Source: Ruminococcus sp. (GTDB taxonomy: Bacteria > Bacillota > Clostridia > Oscillospirales > Ruminococcaceae). From it: DNA of 42,187 nucleotides. The stretch is taken from assembly GCA_016288815.1 (NCBI GenBank), contig JAEELF010000048.1:1-42187 (forward strand), written 5' to 3'. The position numbers were made by a program, and so were the translations under genes. Under the pieces are notes generated by a model that saw only the letters and a list, made by a program, of their open reading frames with translations, was not told the origin of the DNA and searched no databases. Every line of letters starts with the position of its first letter. The first letter of the stretch is position 1. Of the stretch, positions 33,513 through 40,749 are shown in pieces.

Positions 33513-33541
33513 TTGCAAAAATCGCTGAATGAGGTTATAAT
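33513..33541 (+). promoter_or_regulatory. Promoter of the SGNH-like gene
   Basis: TTGCAA (33513-33518), a 17-bp spacer and TATAAT (33536-33541). The 75-nt leader contains GCCGT/ACGGC and GCTCCC/GGGAGC hairpins just before the ribosome site. Confidence 0.8.
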
Positions 33542-33622
33542 ATACTTTAGTACTGCAAAAAGCAATATAACGGTCAGCCGTACCCTTTAAAACGGCAGCT
33601 CCCCCGGGAGCGTGGAGAATAT

Positions 33623-34471
33623 ATGGCAAAAGGAAGAACTATCCAGAGGATATCCAATAAAAAACGCGGCAGACCGAGGGTCAGGTTCAATTTCTGGTTC
33701 ATGGTGATACTGTTCGCGATAGGATTTGCAGCGTGCTTCGTACTATATATGGTAGCCGCGAACATCAACGAGAGCTTTTTCAGCGAGGAATTCGCTTCGA
33801 TATCGTCCGAGGCAGACAGCATCAAGACCGCTCAGACGCCTTCCGGCAGCGGGACTGAGACCACGGCTTCGTCGGCGGAGAAGCCCAAGGCAGCCAACCC
33901 GATAGCCTCATCTGCGGCTGTTGACGCTTCCTACCTTGATTCCTGTATGCTCGTCACCGACAAGACTCTGCTCGGCATGAAGACGGGATACGGCTTCAAG
34001 TACGCCGTAGGCAGCGAGAATCTCAACGCATATAACTGCGCGACCGAGAAAGTCGAGACGAGTTCCGGCGTAGTCATGATCAGCGAGGCGGTCGGACTTC
34101 TCAAGCCCACGAACGTTTACCTCATGCTCGGCAGCGACCTCGGAACGAACAGCTCCGACGAGATGATATCGTCGTATGTCAGCCTTATCTCGAATATCCG
34201 CACGGCTTCCCCGGACGTCAACATCTACGTTCTGGAGTATCCGCCGGTCATCACCGAGACCGAGACTCTGACGAACGAGATCGTCAACGACTACAACAGC
34301 AAGCTGCTCGCAATGGCAGACCGCATCGGCGTGTACTACCTCAGCTCGTCGCTGGATCTGAAGTCAGCGGAGGGCGCGCTCCAGGAGCAGTACTGGTCGG
34401 CAGAGACCGGCTCTCTCAGCGCCGCAGCCTTTGATCTCATCAAGGGATACATCCTCACCCACACTGTATGA
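33623..34471 (+). CDS. Membrane-anchored SGNH-hydrolase-like protein, probably inactive
   Basis: This 282-residue protein has a basic N-terminus, one transmembrane helix (about 23-45), a Ser/Thr/Ala-rich linker (55-100), and an extracytoplasmic domain (about 103-282) laid out like the SGNH domains of ruminococcal surface proteins (YLDSCML...GFKYAVG...NVYLMLGSD...INIYVLEYPPV). The block I catalytic GDS is replaced by TDK (in LVTDKTLLG), and the C-terminal Asp-x-x-His block reads ETGSLS. Both the nucleophile and the His therefore appear lost. It may bind a wall polymer without hydrolysing it. It has its own promoter and terminator. Confidence 0.7.
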   Translation: MAKGRTIQRISNKKRGRPRVRFNFWFMVILFAIGFAACFVLYMVAANINESFFSEEFASISSEADSIKTAQTPSGSGTETTASSAEKPKAANPIASSAAVDASYLDSCMLVTDKTLLGMKTGYGFKYAVGSENLNAYNCATEKVETSSGVVMISEAVGLLKPTNVYLMLGSDLGTNSSDEMISSYVSLISNIRTASPDVNIYVLEYPPVITETETLTNEIVNDYNSKLLAMADRIGVYYLSSSLDLKSAEGALQEQYWSAETGSLSAAAFDLIKGYILTHTV

Positions 34472-34479
34472 TCGTTCAG

Positions 34480-34512
34480 GGGGTACTACAATATATTGTA
34501 GTACCCCTTTTT
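34480..34512 (+). terminator. Intrinsic terminator of the SGNH-like gene
   Basis: A perfect 12-bp stem (GGGGTACTACAA with TTGTAGTACCCC), a TATA loop and a T5 run, 8 bp past the stop codon. Confidence 0.95.
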
Positions 34513-34633
34513 CTTCGCCTGAACGAAAATCTTCCCAACGAAGAATAGCCGAAAACGGATTTTTTAAAAGAAATATGCATAATTCCTACAAATGCAGGCG
34601 CTCCATTAATGCTCTAATCATCAACTTGTACAA

Positions 34634-34662
34634 TTGACAAACTGCCTGAATTGTTCTATACT
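34634..34662 (+). promoter_or_regulatory. Promoter of nrdDG
   Basis: TTGACA (34634-34639), a 17-bp spacer and TATACT (34657-34662). The interval 34513-34633 upstream holds nothing else I can assign. Confidence 0.85.
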
Positions 34663-34674
34663 AATATAGAACAA
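34651..34674 (+). promoter_or_regulatory. Perfect 24-bp palindrome over the nrdD -10 element
   Basis: Arms TTGTTCTATA (34651-34660) and TATAGAACAA (34665-34674) are perfect inverted copies separated by 4 nt. The palindrome covers the -10 element and the probable transcription start. It looks like a repressor operator for an unidentified regulator; it does not match LexA or FNR sites. Confidence 0.7.
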
Positions 34675-34684
34675 AGAAAGACAG

Positions 34685-34700
34685 ATACAATATATAGTAG
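34685..34700 (+). promoter_or_regulatory. NrdR box upstream of nrdD
   Basis: These 16 bp match the NrdR-box consensus (ACACWATATATWGTGT) at 13 positions, including the whole CWATATATWGT core. NrdR represses ribonucleotide reductase operons. The box centre is exactly 30 bp from the centre of the upstream palindrome. Confidence 0.7.
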
Positions 34701-34721
34701 TTTGGAGGTATTAAGCGTTAA

Positions 34722-37040
34722 ATGATAATCCATATTATGAAGAGAGACGGGCGCAAGGTTCCATTCAACATCGAAAAGATAGCAAACGCTATTTTCAAGG
34801 CAGCCCAGTCCTGCGGCGGATCAGATTTCAATGCCGCTATGGATGCCGCTGTCGAGGTTTGCCGCCTTTACGAAGAGAACAACCCCGGCAAAACTCCGAC
34901 GGTCGAGGAGATCCAGGATCTCGTCGAGAAGGTCCTCATCGAAAAGGGACACGCAAAAACAGCGAAGGCTTACATTCTCTACCGCTATGAGCGTACACGC
35001 TCGCGCGAGATGAAGACCAACCTGATGTGCGTCCTCAACGAGCTGACCTTCAGTCCCGCAAAGGACAGCGATATCAAGCGTGAAAACGCGAATATCGACG
35101 GCGATACCGCAATGGGCACAATGCTCAAGTACGGTTCTGTCTCCGCTAAGGAATACTATGAGATGTATGTCCTCGAGCCCAAGCACGCAAAGGCTCACCG
35201 CGAGGGCGATATCCATATCCACGACCTCGATTTCTATACACTGACTACCACCTGTGCGCAGATCGACCTGCAGAAGCTGTTCACTAACGGCTTCTCCACC
35301 GGACACGGCTACCTCCGTGAACCGAATGACATCTCAAGCTATTCGGCTCTCGCTTGTATCGCTATCCAGTCCAACCAGAACGATCAGCACGGCGGTCAGA
35401 GCATCCCTACCTTTGATTACGCAATGGCTGATGGCGTAAAGAAGACCTACGCCGCAAGATATACTCAGAACGTCGCAAGAGCTCTCTCGCTCATCGCAGG
35501 AGTCGAGAACGAGTACGAGATAGCTGAGGGTGTCGAGAAGGAATTAGGCGAGAAGTACGGTATCAAGCCTGTCCTTGCTAACGATAACGGCTATCAGGAG
35601 AAGGAGGCTGAGCTCCTCTCCGCTCACACAGACGCTGAGACCATTAAGAAAATACAGGAATTCGCCCGCAAAAATGCGGAGAGAGAGACCGACCGCGCCA
35701 CATACCAGGCTATGGAGGCTCTCATACACAACCTCAACACCATGAACAGCCGTGCGGGCGCACAGACCCCGTTCAGCTCGATAAACTATGGTACAGATAC
35801 TTCCCTCGAGGGAAGAATGGTCATCAGGAACGTCCTGCTCGCTCAGGAGGCAGGTCTCGGAAACGGCGAGACCCCGATATTCCCGATACACATCTTCAAG
35901 ATCAAGGACGGTATCAACTACAACCCGACTGACCCGAACTATGACCTGTTCAAGCTCGCGTGCAGAGTTTCCGCAAAGAGACTCTTCCCGAACTTCTCGT
36001 TCATAGACGCTCCTTATAATCTCCAGTATTATAAGGAGGGCAACCCCGATACAGAGATAGCATACATGGGCTGCCGCACACGAGTTATCGGAAACAAGCA
36101 CGATCCCTCGAGAGAGATAGTAACAGGCAGAGGAAACCTCAGCTTCACATCTATCAACCTTCCGAGACTTGCGATAAAGGCTGACCATAACGTAGGGCTC
36201 TTCTTCGAGATGCTCGACGATATGATGGATCTCGCGATAGATCAGCTCAAGCACCGCTTCAATATCCAGAGCCAGAAGCGCGTAAGGAATTTCCCGTTCC
36301 TCATGGGTCAGGGCATATGGATAGATTCGGACAAGCTCGGCCCGGACGACACAGTCGGCGAGATACTCAAGCACGGAACACTTTCTGTCGGCTTCATCGG
36401 TCTTGCTGAGACGCTGAAGGCGCTCATCGGCGCTCACCACGGTGAGAGCGAGGAGGCTCGCGAGCTCGGTATCGAGATCATCACAGCCATGAGGAACCGC
36501 CTCAACGAGGAATCCGACCGCACAGGTCTTAACTTCTCCCTCCTTGCAACTCCCGCAGAGGGACTCTCCGGACGCTTCGTTCGCATGGATGCCAAGAAGT
36601 ACGGCATCATCGAGGGCGTTACAGACCGTGATTACTACACCAACTCCTTCCACGTCCCGGTATATTATCCGATCAGCGCGTTTGAGAAGATAAAGATCGA
36701 AGCTCCCTACCATGAGCTCACCAATGCCGGACATATCAGCTACATCGAGCTCGACGGCGACCCGCTCGAGAACCTCGCAGCTTTCGAGAAGATCGTCCGC
36801 TGCATGAAGGAATCCGGTATCGGCTACGGTGCAATCAACCACCCCGTTGACCGCGATCCCTGCTGCGGATACACCGGTATCATCGGAGATGTCTGCCCGT
36901 GCTGCGGACGTAAGGAGCACGACGACAACGTTGCGTTCGACAGGATCCGCCGCATAACCGGCTACCTCGTAGGTACGCTCGACCGCTTCAACAACGGCAA
37001 GCGCTCCGAGGAACGCGACCGCGTAAAGCACGATGTATAA
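34722..37040 (+). CDS. nrdD: Anaerobic ribonucleoside-triphosphate reductase
   Basis: NrdD makes deoxyribonucleotides without oxygen using a glycyl radical. The 772-residue protein has an N-terminal ATP-cone (about 3-95, beginning IMKRDGRKVPFNIEKI) for allosteric control, an active-site region with TTCAQIDLQKLF, a C-terminal zinc-binding cysteine cluster (714-728, CC...CPCC) and the glycyl-radical motif RITGYLVG with G747. GGAGG lies 13 nt before the ATG, slightly far, but an in-frame stop directly upstream excludes an earlier start. It is co-transcribed with nrdG 9 bp downstream and is likely controlled by NrdR. Confidence 0.96.
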   Translation: MIIHIMKRDGRKVPFNIEKIANAIFKAAQSCGGSDFNAAMDAAVEVCRLYEENNPGKTPTVEEIQDLVEKVLIEKGHAKTAKAYILYRYERTRSREMKTNLMCVLNELTFSPAKDSDIKRENANIDGDTAMGTMLKYGSVSAKEYYEMYVLEPKHAKAHREGDIHIHDLDFYTLTTTCAQIDLQKLFTNGFSTGHGYLREPNDISSYSALACIAIQSNQNDQHGGQSIPTFDYAMADGVKKTYAARYTQNVARALSLIAGVENEYEIAEGVEKELGEKYGIKPVLANDNGYQEKEAELLSAHTDAETIKKIQEFARKNAERETDRATYQAMEALIHNLNTMNSRAGAQTPFSSINYGTDTSLEGRMVIRNVLLAQEAGLGNGETPIFPIHIFKIKDGINYNPTDPNYDLFKLACRVSAKRLFPNFSFIDAPYNLQYYKEGNPDTEIAYMGCRTRVIGNKHDPSREIVTGRGNLSFTSINLPRLAIKADHNVGLFFEMLDDMMDLAIDQLKHRFNIQSQKRVRNFPFLMGQGIWIDSDKLGPDDTVGEILKHGTLSVGFIGLAETLKALIGAHHGESEEARELGIEIITAMRNRLNEESDRTGLNFSLLATPAEGLSGRFVRMDAKKYGIIEGVTDRDYYTNSFHVPVYYPISAFEKIKIEAPYHELTNAGHISYIELDGDPLENLAAFEKIVRCMKESGIGYGAINHPVDRDPCCGYTGIIGDVCPCCGRKEHDDNVAFDRIRRITGYLVGTLDRFNNGKRSEERDRVKHDV

Positions 37041-37049
37041 GGTGATATA

Positions 37050-37550
37050 ATGGAACTCAGGATAGCCGGAACAGTCAACGATTCGATAGTTGACGGACCC
37101 GGGATCAGATTTACGATATTCACTCAGGGCTGCCCGCACAATTGCGAGGGCTGCCATAATCCCCAGACGCACGACTTCAACGGCGGAACGCTCGTCGATA
37201 CAGACGAGCTGCTGGAGAAGATAAAGAGCAATCCGCTGCTGGACGGCGCAACGTTCAGCGGGGGAGAGCCGTTCTGTCAGGCTCCCGCACTCGCGGAGCT
37301 CGGAAAGCAGATACACGCGCTGGGTCTTAATATAGTTACATATACCGGCTACGCCTTTGAGCAGCTCTACGCCGAACGTGACAAGCACGGCTGGGGAGCG
37401 CTCTTGGCGGTAACGGACTACCTCATCGACGGTCCATTCATCCTTGCACAAAAGGACTGGGTCATCAAATTCAGGGGAAGCTCCAATCAGCGGTATATAG
37501 ACTGTCAGGCGAGTCTCGCCGCAGGCAGAGCAATAGAAAGTGAACCATAA
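37050..37550 (+). CDS. nrdG: Anaerobic ribonucleotide reductase-activating protein
   Basis: NrdG is the radical-SAM activase that generates the glycyl radical on NrdD. The 166-residue protein has the CxxxCxxC cluster motif (C28, C32, C35 in GCPHNCEGC), FSGGEPF for SAM binding, and the usual compact length. AAGGTGAT precedes the ATG. It lies 9 bp after nrdD and is followed by a terminator. Confidence 0.96.
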   Translation: MELRIAGTVNDSIVDGPGIRFTIFTQGCPHNCEGCHNPQTHDFNGGTLVDTDELLEKIKSNPLLDGATFSGGEPFCQAPALAELGKQIHALGLNIVTYTGYAFEQLYAERDKHGWGALLAVTDYLIDGPFILAQKDWVIKFRGSSNQRYIDCQASLAAGRAIESEP

Positions 37551-37576
37551 ATAAAAAGGAACAATAAAAAAGAAAG

Positions 37577-37604
37577 CGGCAGCTCGCATAAGAGCTGCCG
37601 TTTT
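37577..37604 (+). terminator. Intrinsic terminator of nrdDG
   Basis: A perfect 9-bp stem (CGGCAGCTC with GAGCTGCCG), a 6-nt loop and T4. A run of A residues upstream makes it potentially active on the minus strand too. Confidence 0.9.
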
Positions 37605-37613
37605 ACATTGTGT

Positions 37614-37818
37614 AAAAAAGGGCAAAAATAAACCGCCTTGCCGTCATATAGTGCATAAAACCCGCACGAAGCAGGTGGGTATCCGCCCGATTGCTTCACG
37701 CTCCCTTCTTCCGCAAAGCGGGAGGTCTGCAATCCACAGCCGGAGCTAAATTCCCTAAAATTATGTGTTGGATTATAAAAACTATATTTACACGCACAAG
37801 GCAGTATATTTTCTTTCT
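37614..37818 (-). ncRNA. Structured RNA of about 200 nt, 6S-like architecture
   Basis: A strong minus-strand promoter (37825-37853) with no downstream gene drives a transcript that runs to a T6 run (37614-37619). The two ends pair: 37797-37805 with 37632-37640 (9 bp including one G-U valid only for the minus-strand RNA), then 37781-37787 with 37646-37652 (7 bp, perfect). Further in, GCAATC (37729-37734) pairs with GATTGC (37689-37694), enclosing a GC-rich hairpin, and 37660-37676 forms a side hairpin. A long rod with a large central bubble and about 200 nt is the layout of Firmicute 6S RNA, which inhibits sigma-A RNA polymerase. Sequence identity to 6S is not proven. Confidence 0.55.
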
Positions 37819-37824
37819 GAGTAT

Positions 37825-37853
37825 ATTATATCACGTTATTTCTGAAAAATCAA
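37825..37853 (-). promoter_or_regulatory. Promoter of the 6S-like RNA
   Basis: On the minus strand, TTGATT (37848-37853), a 17-bp spacer and TATAAT (37825-37830). It lies just past the end of the DUF1292 gene and points away from it. Confidence 0.75.
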
Positions 37854-37881
37854 TAGTTTTTTTAGATGTTTTCGGAAAATT

Positions 37882-38205
37882 TTAGTAATCTTTCTCGTCG
37901 TCCTCAAAATCGTCATCGCCGCCGAGAGCTTCCTCCATACGCTCGAAGAAGAAGCGGGAGACCTTGTCGTACTCGTCGTCATCGTCGATCGAAGCGAGTA
38001 TCTCCTCGCCGTCCTCCTCGATGGATTTGAGTATCACGAGGTCGAGGTCAGCATTGAGGAAGTCCTCGTCCTCTATCGCGGGTACCATAGCGAAGTACTG
38101 CTCGCCGCCTATTTCAGCAGCGTCCACGAGCTCGAAATTACGCTTGTTTCCTTCATCATCAACGAGCTCGAAAAGCTCAGGGGTGTATTCATTCATTTCA
38201 GACAT
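37882..38205 (-). CDS. DUF1292 (YrzB-like) acidic protein
   Basis: This 107-residue, strongly acidic protein matches DUF1292: FELVDDEGNKRNFELVDAAEIGGEQYFAMVPA followed by a DLVILKSIEEDGEEILASIDDDDEYDKVSRFFFERM core. The function of the family is unknown; in many Firmicutes it neighbours the Holliday-junction resolvase YqgF/RuvX, which is not seen here. GGAG lies 6 nt before the ATG. It has its own promoter (38247-38275). Confidence 0.88.
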   Translation of the reverse strand: MSEMNEYTPELFELVDDEGNKRNFELVDAAEIGGEQYFAMVPAIEDEDFLNADLDLVILKSIEEDGEEILASIDDDDEYDKVSRFFFERMEEALGGDDDFEDDEKDY

Positions 38206-38246
38206 ATGATGCTCCGATCCGGCGTTTGCCTTTTTATTATGATTTG

Positions 38247-38275
38247 ATTATACACTAAAAATCCTGAAAAATCAA
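38247..38275 (-). promoter_or_regulatory. Promoter of the DUF1292 gene
   Basis: On the minus strand, TTGATT (38270-38275), a 17-bp spacer and TATAAT (38247-38252), 42 bp before the ATG. Confidence 0.8.
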
Positions 38276-38388
38276 GAGGTATTTTCTGCCCGAAAGCCTC
38301 TCTTTGTACAATTTGTATATTTTATCTACTTCGGATTGTGATATATAACGAAATACACTAAAAACTCATGAAATATCGAAAATTACTA

Positions 38389-38417
38389 TTGACATTCGCC
38401 AAAGAGTGTGGTAATAT
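38389..38417 (+). promoter_or_regulatory. Promoter of the large non-coding RNA
   Basis: TTGACA (38389-38394) and, after 17 bp, TAATAT (38412-38417) in the AT-rich stretch TAATATATAAT. The predicted start is at about 38424-38430. Confidence 0.7.
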
Positions 38418-38424
38418 ATAATCA

Positions 38425-39074
38425 AGGAAAGGGAGAGACCGAGGGCAGACCGGAAACGGGAGACCGGAGGTAATCCCCGAGCTGAATTTACTTGGACTGG
38501 GGTATCGCCCCAATGTAAATTATACTATAGCGGAAGGGAGTGTGAGTCCGATGGCAGGAGAAATGAGTCAGCAGCGTGAAGCCGGCGGGCTTGCTGAGTG
38601 ATCCGATCAGAGTAAGAGGGGATATAGGCTTCTGGCTTGTCCCGATCGTGTGAAGCTACGAGTAACAGGATCTGATCACAAGGCTGACGTATTGCTGATT
38701 AGAAACGGCTTCATGTCTAAAGTCAATTGGATTACAGAGGGATCTGAAACTTCGACAATGAGTCTTTAGATAGAGCGCTAAAATTTTAGTGTGAAGGTTG
38801 AGTCCAATGAGAGTTTAGTATTGCTTTTGAATTACATACAGCGCTGACCGGTCTGGCAGCTGCTGGAAAATTAAGCATGAAAGGTGAGTCCAATGAGAAG
38901 GTAAGTGCTTGATTACTATTCGAAGGAATGTGGTACTATGATTAATAGGAAATACCTTGAAATTTAAACCGGAAGGGTGAGTCCACAGGGTAATTTAGCT
39001 AAGTGATGAAAGTCGCTTAAAATCTTCGGACAATTGAATAAAACAATGACCCCGGCTTGAAGTCGGGGTTTTTT
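38425..39074 (+). ncRNA. Large structured non-coding RNA (about 650 nt)
   Basis: This stretch has no open reading frame of note but has its own promoter, a G-rich start and an intrinsic terminator. Helices visible by eye include AATTTAC (38485-38491) with GTAAATT (38515-38521) enclosing a GGGG/CCCC hairpin (38499-38511); GTGATC (38598-38603) with GATCAC (38674-38679); TCTAAAG (38716-38722) with CTTTAGA (38764-38770); and a GAAA-tetraloop hairpin at about 39001-39018. A GTGAGTCC-type motif occurs four times (38542, 38798, 38885 and 38978 onward), at least two copies held in closing stems. Size, isolation and complexity are those of large ornate bacterial RNAs (ROOL, GOLLD, OLE). I could not assign it to one of them by sequence; ROOL, found in rumen Firmicutes, is the first to test. 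Confidence 0.75.
39049..39074 (+). terminator. Intrinsic terminator of the large RNA
   Basis: Stem ACCCCGGC (39049-39056) with GTCGGGGT (39062-39069, one G-U), a TTGAA loop and a T6 run (39069-39074). It may also act on the minus-strand VOC transcript that ends at 39082. Confidence 0.93.
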
Positions 39075-39081
39075 GCGTCTG

Positions 39082-39465
39082 TCAGGCTGTCAGTTCTATT
39101 TCGATACCCTCGGGACCGCTTATGCAGCTCTCGTAGTAACCGTCCCCGGTGATCCTCGGACCGCTTACCACACTGAACCCGTCCCGCCGCAGCAGCTCAG
39201 TCAGCTCATCGACTTTCTCCCTGTTCCCGACAGCGAATGCTATGTGCGCGTAACCTACACACGCCGAAGCTTTGGAGCTTTCAGCAAGCTCAGGTCTGCT
39301 CATTATCTCAAGCCGCGTTCCGCAGTCAAAGCTCAGGAAGTACGAGCTTAACCCCGTCGCGGGATTGTGGTACATCTCCCCGCACTCCGCCCCGAGGTAC
39401 TTCACGAAGAAGTCACGCGCAGCCGCGAGGTCGCGGAAGTACGCCGCTGCGTGCTCTAACCTCAT
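39082..39465 (-). CDS. VOC-family (glyoxalase/bleomycin resistance fold) protein
   Basis: This 127-residue protein has the single-chain VOC fold of two beta-alpha-beta-beta-beta units. An N-terminal LEHAAAYFRDLAAARDFFVKYLGA has the first metal-ligand histidine, YAHIAFAV has the second-half histidine, and EGIEIELTA ends the domain with the usual glutamate. These are plausible metal ligands, so it could be a lyase or isomerase for a small metabolite, but no substrate is evident. Its ATG overlaps the rarA stop by 4 bp, so it is the last gene of that unit. Confidence 0.85.
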   Translation of the reverse strand: MRLEHAAAYFRDLAAARDFFVKYLGAECGEMYHNPATGLSSYFLSFDCGTRLEIMSRPELAESSKASACVGYAHIAFAVGNREKVDELTELLRRDGFSVVSGPRITGDGYYESCISGPEGIEIELTA

Positions 39466-40736
39466 TCCTCAGCCTCCGCGAGCAGCTTCTTGCGGTACGC
39501 GAGCGCCGACTGCTCCTGCTTGTTCTCGCCGAACTCATAGTAGACCCTGTCCGCGAGCGCGTCCGGGAGGTACTGCTGGCGGACGTAGTGATTGGTGTAG
39601 TTGTGCGGGTACTTGTAGTGTTGCCCAACGACCTTCGCGCCCTTGCCGTCGTAGTGCTTATTCTGCAAATGACGCGGAAAATCGAGCGCGTCGGAGCTCT
39701 GCACGTCAGCCAGCGCAGCGTCGATAGCCATGCACGCGCTGTTGGACTTCGGCGATGTCGCGAGCAGAATTACAGCCTCCGCAATGGGCAGCTTTGCCTC
39801 GGGCATACCGAGCTGCAATGCCGAATCCACACACGCTTTCGTCACGACTATCGCCTGCGGATAGGCAAGCCCGACGTCCTCGCACGCCACGCAGAGAAGT
39901 CTCCGACACAGCGAGATGAGGTCTCCCGCCTCCATGATACGGGCAGCGTAGTGCAGAGCCGCGTTCTCGTCCGAGCCGCGCAGGGACTTGTGCAGCGCCG
40001 ACAGCAGATCGTAGTGCTGATCGCCGTCGCGGTCGTAGCGCATATTGCTTCGCTGCGCGAGGATCTTCAGCGACTCCTCAGTAACAGTGACCGTACCCTC
40101 GCCGACCTCACCGCACATCACGGACAGCTCCGCAGTGTTGATAGCCTTGCGCACGTCCCCGCCGCATGAAAATGCGATGGTCCGCAGTATCTCGTCACTT
40201 GCGATGACCTTGCAACCGCGCTCCTCAGCCATGATACTGAACGCACGCCTTATCGCCGGAACGAGCTGCTCTGCGCTGACCGGCTTGAACTCGAAAACCG
40301 TGCTGCGGCTGATGACAGCATTATAGACGGCGAAATACGGGTTCTCGGTCGTGGACGCGATGAGCGTGATGTCGCCGTTTTCGATGTATTCGAGCAGCGA
40401 CTGCTGCTGCTTTTTGTTGAGGTACTGTATCTCGTCGAGGTAGAGGAGGATGCCGTTCTCCGCGCCGAACGTCCCGATGTCCGCGACGACGTCCTTGATG
40501 TCGGAAAGGGAGGCGTTCGTGCCGTTGAGCTTATACAGCGACATACCGCAGTTCTCAGCGATAATACGCGCGACCGTGGTCTTCCCGACGCCTGACGGAC
40601 CGTAGAATATCATATTCGGCACGCTCCCGCTCTCGATTATGCGGCGCAGCGGCTTCCCCTCAGCGAGGATATGCTCCTGACCGACCACGTCGGCGAGAGA
40701 TTTGGGGCGTATCTTATCTGCAAGCGGTGCTGACAT
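39462..40736 (-). CDS. rarA: Replication-associated recombination protein A (RarA/MgsA)
   Basis: This 424-residue AAA+ ATPase acts at stalled replication forks. It begins with PLADKIRPKSLADVVGQEHIL, has Walker A GPSGVGKTT (46-54), Walker B LLYLDEIQYL, sensor segments, and the C-terminal RarA tetramerization part (RRLLCVACEDVGLAYPQA, then KNSACMAIDAALADV and a terminal PHNYTNHYVRQQYLP). Length is normal. AGGAGG precedes the ATG. It sits between the YoaK-like and VOC genes. Confidence 0.95.
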   Translation of the reverse strand: MSAPLADKIRPKSLADVVGQEHILAEGKPLRRIIESGSVPNMIFYGPSGVGKTTVARIIAENCGMSLYKLNGTNASLSDIKDVVADIGTFGAENGILLYLDEIQYLNKKQQQSLLEYIENGDITLIASTTENPYFAVYNAVISRSTVFEFKPVSAEQLVPAIRRAFSIMAEERGCKVIASDEILRTIAFSCGGDVRKAINTAELSVMCGEVGEGTVTVTEESLKILAQRSNMRYDRDGDQHYDLLSALHKSLRGSDENAALHYAARIMEAGDLISLCRRLLCVACEDVGLAYPQAIVVTKACVDSALQLGMPEAKLPIAEAVILLATSPKSNSACMAIDAALADVQSSDALDFPRHLQNKHYDGKGAKVVGQHYKYPHNYTNHYVRQQYLPDALADRVYYEFGENKQEQSALAYRKKLLAEAEE

Positions 40737-40749
40737 AGCAACAGCCTCC

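Noticed and set aside
34651..34674. LexA or FNR site at nrdD
   Set aside because: The half-sites are GTTC...GAAC with a 12-bp gap, not the GAAC-N4-GTTC of Gram-positive LexA, and there is no TTGAT-N4-ATCAA for FNR.
35544..37625. A 693-codon open frame on the minus strand
   Set aside because: It lies antisense to nrdD and nrdG, whose products have full motifs, and its own translation shows no family pattern. It is a shadow caused by GC-biased codon use, like the long antisense frames at 13687-15600, 23065-24522 and 5308-6096.
37660..37690. Possible T-box antiterminator motif
   Set aside because: GGTGGGTATCCGCCC on the plus strand only loosely resembles the conserved T-box bulge sequence. There is no downstream gene on that strand, and the promoter and terminator support a minus-strand RNA instead.
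38990..39025. Possible group II intron domain V in the large RNA
   Set aside because: The GAUGAAAGUC hairpin resembles the tip of domain V, but the AGC triad, bulge and lower stem are missing, and no intron-encoded protein or other domains were found.
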